Shown here: positions 61,268 through 64,000 of the stretch, one piece after another
Layout of the letters: each line of letters starts with the position of its first letter
How positions within the stretch are numbered: position 1 is the stretch's first letter
Source: Trichopria drosophilae
Taxonomy: Eukaryota > Arthropoda > Insecta > Hymenoptera > Diapriidae
Reading direction: 5' to 3'
Length of the DNA stretch: 64,000 nucleotides
Assembly: GCA_030407085.1 (NCBI GenBank)
Contig: CM059587.1
Coordinates: 92,499,001-92,563,000 of the forward strand
The notes under the pieces: model-generated
Told to the model about the DNA's origin: nothing
What the model saw: the letters and a program-made list of their open reading frames with translations, nothing else
Databases searched by the model: none
Made by a program: the position numbers and the translations under genes

Positions 61268-64000
61268 CTATTGTCAAACAGTCAGATATTTATAGTAAAC
61301 AGTGTCGTTAAAACAAAATATTGGTTTAGCATCTAAGTAAATCGAAAGAGTAGGTTCTGCATATCTTTATACTGTAAGTTAGGTCAAAACAGTTTTATTT
61401 TTGGAGGATGGCGAAACATAACTTAAGAGATGGACATAATATAAGGGAAGACAACTTAGTTCATTACTAGTGTATGATTAACCGAAGTGTTTCGAAGTGT
61501 GCCGATCTTTACCGAATGTGGCGACGGAGTGTCACGAAGCGTAGCGAGATGATGTGGTGGGAGAGAAGTGAAAAATACTAGTATAACTTTATAAATGTCG
61601 TGATTTAAAGTGGCCTTAACTTATTGATGACAGGTAATCAATTACTAGCTCATTCGAGGCATGAGAGTAGTACTAAATGGTACAAATAGTAAAGGCCAAA
61701 AGAGAATTGTTACCTACGGCACCTTAACCTTAAAAAATGCATTCGTCCAGTACATAACCTCAAATATCACAAAATCCCGACGTAAGCGGAAGATTCTGAC
61801 CTCAAACGTGGACATGCAGGACCTTCTTTTTTATACACCTTAGTAACCGCACAATTTTCATTGTTTATTAATTTTAATCAGTTTATATTTTGAACACATG
61901 GAAATCCCTTTGTACAGGGTACTTTGTTAACGCATTTCTGACATATTGAAAGCCTATTCTGAATTGCTATGCAGTTGGTCCGAACACTTCACCAAACTAG
62001 TTTAGCCGGAAAACATAGTCGTTTCCGTTCTGTGAAACAAAGTTTCGCATATTTGAACGTTTAAGAACGAATATCAATATTTGAGAATATTATTTGAAAT
62101 ATCAGAAGAGGAAATGATTGTATAAACAGCAAATTCTACGATTCCAGGAATATTCAGAAACGTCACGGGCTTGTGCAAGTTGGGTTTAACTTTCAGTGTC
62201 AACATACTACTGTACAAAAAGTATACAAAACTTTAATTGCATTATTATATTCTTAAAGGTTAAATACATACACTTGGTAAAGAATGACAAGTAGGAACAG
62301 AAATTGTTTGCAAAGCAAAACAGGACTGCGTTTGAGTGGCACGAAAGCGAAAGTAAACGCTAAAGAAAGGTCAATGCATGATCTTCGAGGTAAGATACAG
62401 TCCAGGTTGTACGAAATGTATTGTTACATTTTAACTAATTTTGTTCGAACACTTCATTGCAGTTTAAATCTGCAATAAATGAGAGAAAATACGTTTGAAA
62501 TGTCTTAGATCTGACAATTGAGAAACTTAAATTAATTTTAAAAAAATTTTAAATTTTTGAAAGCAGCTTTGGAGTTTTTCCTTTTTAGGAACTTTTTGTA
62601 TGAAACTATTCACAAATACCTTACAACGCCTATATTACTTAATCCATTAAGGCCTGAAATAACATTTTTTTGCTTCAATTTCAATCAAGTATTTCGTATC
62701 CAAATCGAAGTTAAAAAAATGGAAACTGAATTTCAGCCAACAGAAATTATATGGCATCAATTTAAGAAAAATTAAGCCTTAAGATTTTTTCGAGTTGTCA
62801 CAATATTAGGATTCTATTGAAACTATGAACAAAGGTGAATATAATATTTGAATTTTTAGAAAAAAATCTTCGAACGAGCTCAAAATTCCGTTGTTAGTGG
62901 CAATTTCTTTGAAAACATTTTCGGCACTCTGAAAAACTATGAGCATTTTACAAAAAAAATCATCGAGTAGTACATTGAGATTTTTTAAAAGATATGAAAA
63001 ATTTGTCTTTGAAGTCTATAGTATTTACGAAAAAATCTGAAAAAACTTACCGTATGAATGTTATGAAATTTTTGGTTGTTTTTTTCCAAAAGTTGAGAAT
63101 TTTGTAGACAACAAAATCCTAAAGTAATATTCCGAATTCTTTTCTTATAAACTTATCAAAATTTGAAAAAAATTGCAAAAACAATATATGCTAAAATTTT
63201 TTCGTCGATTTTTGCTTCGAACAAAAATTTAAATAAAAAATTCTCAGAATATAATAACAAAATTTTATCTTACTTTATTTTTGATGAATTCTGCGAATTT
63301 AGTGAATTTTAATTTTAATTTTGTTTAAAATGTCATAATTTTTTCGTTGAAGCATTCAGAAATTTTTCAAAGGAATTTTTATTGTGCACATTTTGTCGTT
63401 TAAATTTATTTGGAGTATAAAAGTAAATTTTTTTCCTACAATTCAAATGATTTAGCCACCTTTGTCCGTAGTTTCACTGGAATCGTAATAAACTCGGAAT
63501 CAATCAATTTTTTGAAATGTGACGCCATATTGGAATTCCTAATGACTAAAACTAAGTTTAGACTTAAAAATAGTATGATCTGCACCTTATAATTGTTTTC
63601 AACTTTAATTTCATTAAGAAAGCCTCGACTGAAATTGAAACAACAAAAATGTCATTTACGGTATTAATGGGTTAACGTGTATTAACTATCTTTTCAAACA
63701 TTATTATATTAACATATGTCAAAATTTGTACAACGATTATATTGGGACCCTCCATAATTATTTTAAAAAATTTTCAATATATCCTTAAAGGGTTAAAAAG
63801 GATTTTGTAACAGTGTTTTTTTTTTAATTAGCAGAACAGTTTTATTCGTGAATTATCTTTACTTTATTTCATCGTCTCTTACGCATTTGCCTCTTTAAAT
63901 TTCTATATATAAATCCTGGCCTATGCGTTAAAGTTACACCTGCTATTTTTACTTTGTATATTGTTAATAAAATTGTGATTTTTTTTATTGACTTATCTTC
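61268..64000 (-). other. Atg17: Atg17 upstream intron sequence to window edge
   Basis: I see no N-terminal FIP200 exon here (no ubiquitin-like opening on the - strand), so this is presumably part of an intron reaching beyond the window. It contains the TTAA-flanked inverted-repeat element 62639-63675 and a GC-richer stretch at 61.48-61.56 kb with no recognisable content. Confidence 0.55.
62639..63675. mobile_element. TTAA-flanked inverted-repeat element, ~1.04 kb
   Basis: Left end TTAATCCATTAAGGCC and right end (complement) TTAACCCATTAATACC. The arms match again at CATTTTT..TTCAATTTCA and at GATTCTATTGAAACTATG against GATTCCAGTGAAACTACG, about 200 bases in. The arms are diverged, so the insertion is old. 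piggyBac-like by target and CCC ends; non-coding. Confidence 0.6.

Overview
The window looks like insect nuclear DNA. It is AT-rich, full of short inverted-repeat elements, and carries two split genes that I recognise from their proteins. Very short introns (55-57 nt) and TTAA- and TA-flanked miniature transposons fit an insect. The order cannot be proved from the sequence; the protein variants and repeat ends make me lean towards Hymenoptera.

Layout. 1-19.8 kb is intergenic: no supportable gene, but several inverted-repeat elements, a truncated retrotransposon tail, simple repeats and a 261-bp tandem duplication. 19.85-37.36 kb on the + strand is the glial-cells-missing transcription factor gene (gcm). 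Four exons at 33.8-37.3 kb carry the whole GCM DNA-binding domain and the long C-terminus. A TATA-type promoter and tiny first coding exon at 19.85-20.17 kb splice in frame to them across a 13.6-kb intron; that link is my inference. The big intron holds more repeats, an LTR-like piece and GC-richer islands. 37.4-50.4 kb is intergenic and is the most repeat-dense part: a 1.34-kb Tc1-type foldback, a 1.32-kb inverted repeat, paired ~100-bp hairpins, and a TTAA-bounded 2.6-kb element containing a ~122-bp repeat array in two opposed orientations.

50.6-61.27 kb on the - strand is the 3' three-quarters of the autophagy scaffold gene RB1CC1/FIP200 (insect Atg17), from the middle of its N-terminal region through the coiled coils to the C-terminal Claw domain. 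Its N-terminal exons lie beyond the right edge. A 6.5-kb intron in it contains a 516-bp nested palindrome. The two genes converge, with about 13 kb between their 3' ends, and have no evident functional link: gcm is a developmental regulator and FIP200 is part of the ULK1/Atg1 autophagy-initiation complex.

I found no operon-like system, CRISPR array, rRNA or convincing tRNA. The observations most worth checking are the distal gcm first exon with its uORFs, the satellite-carrying TTAA element, and the nested palindrome inside the FIP200 intron.
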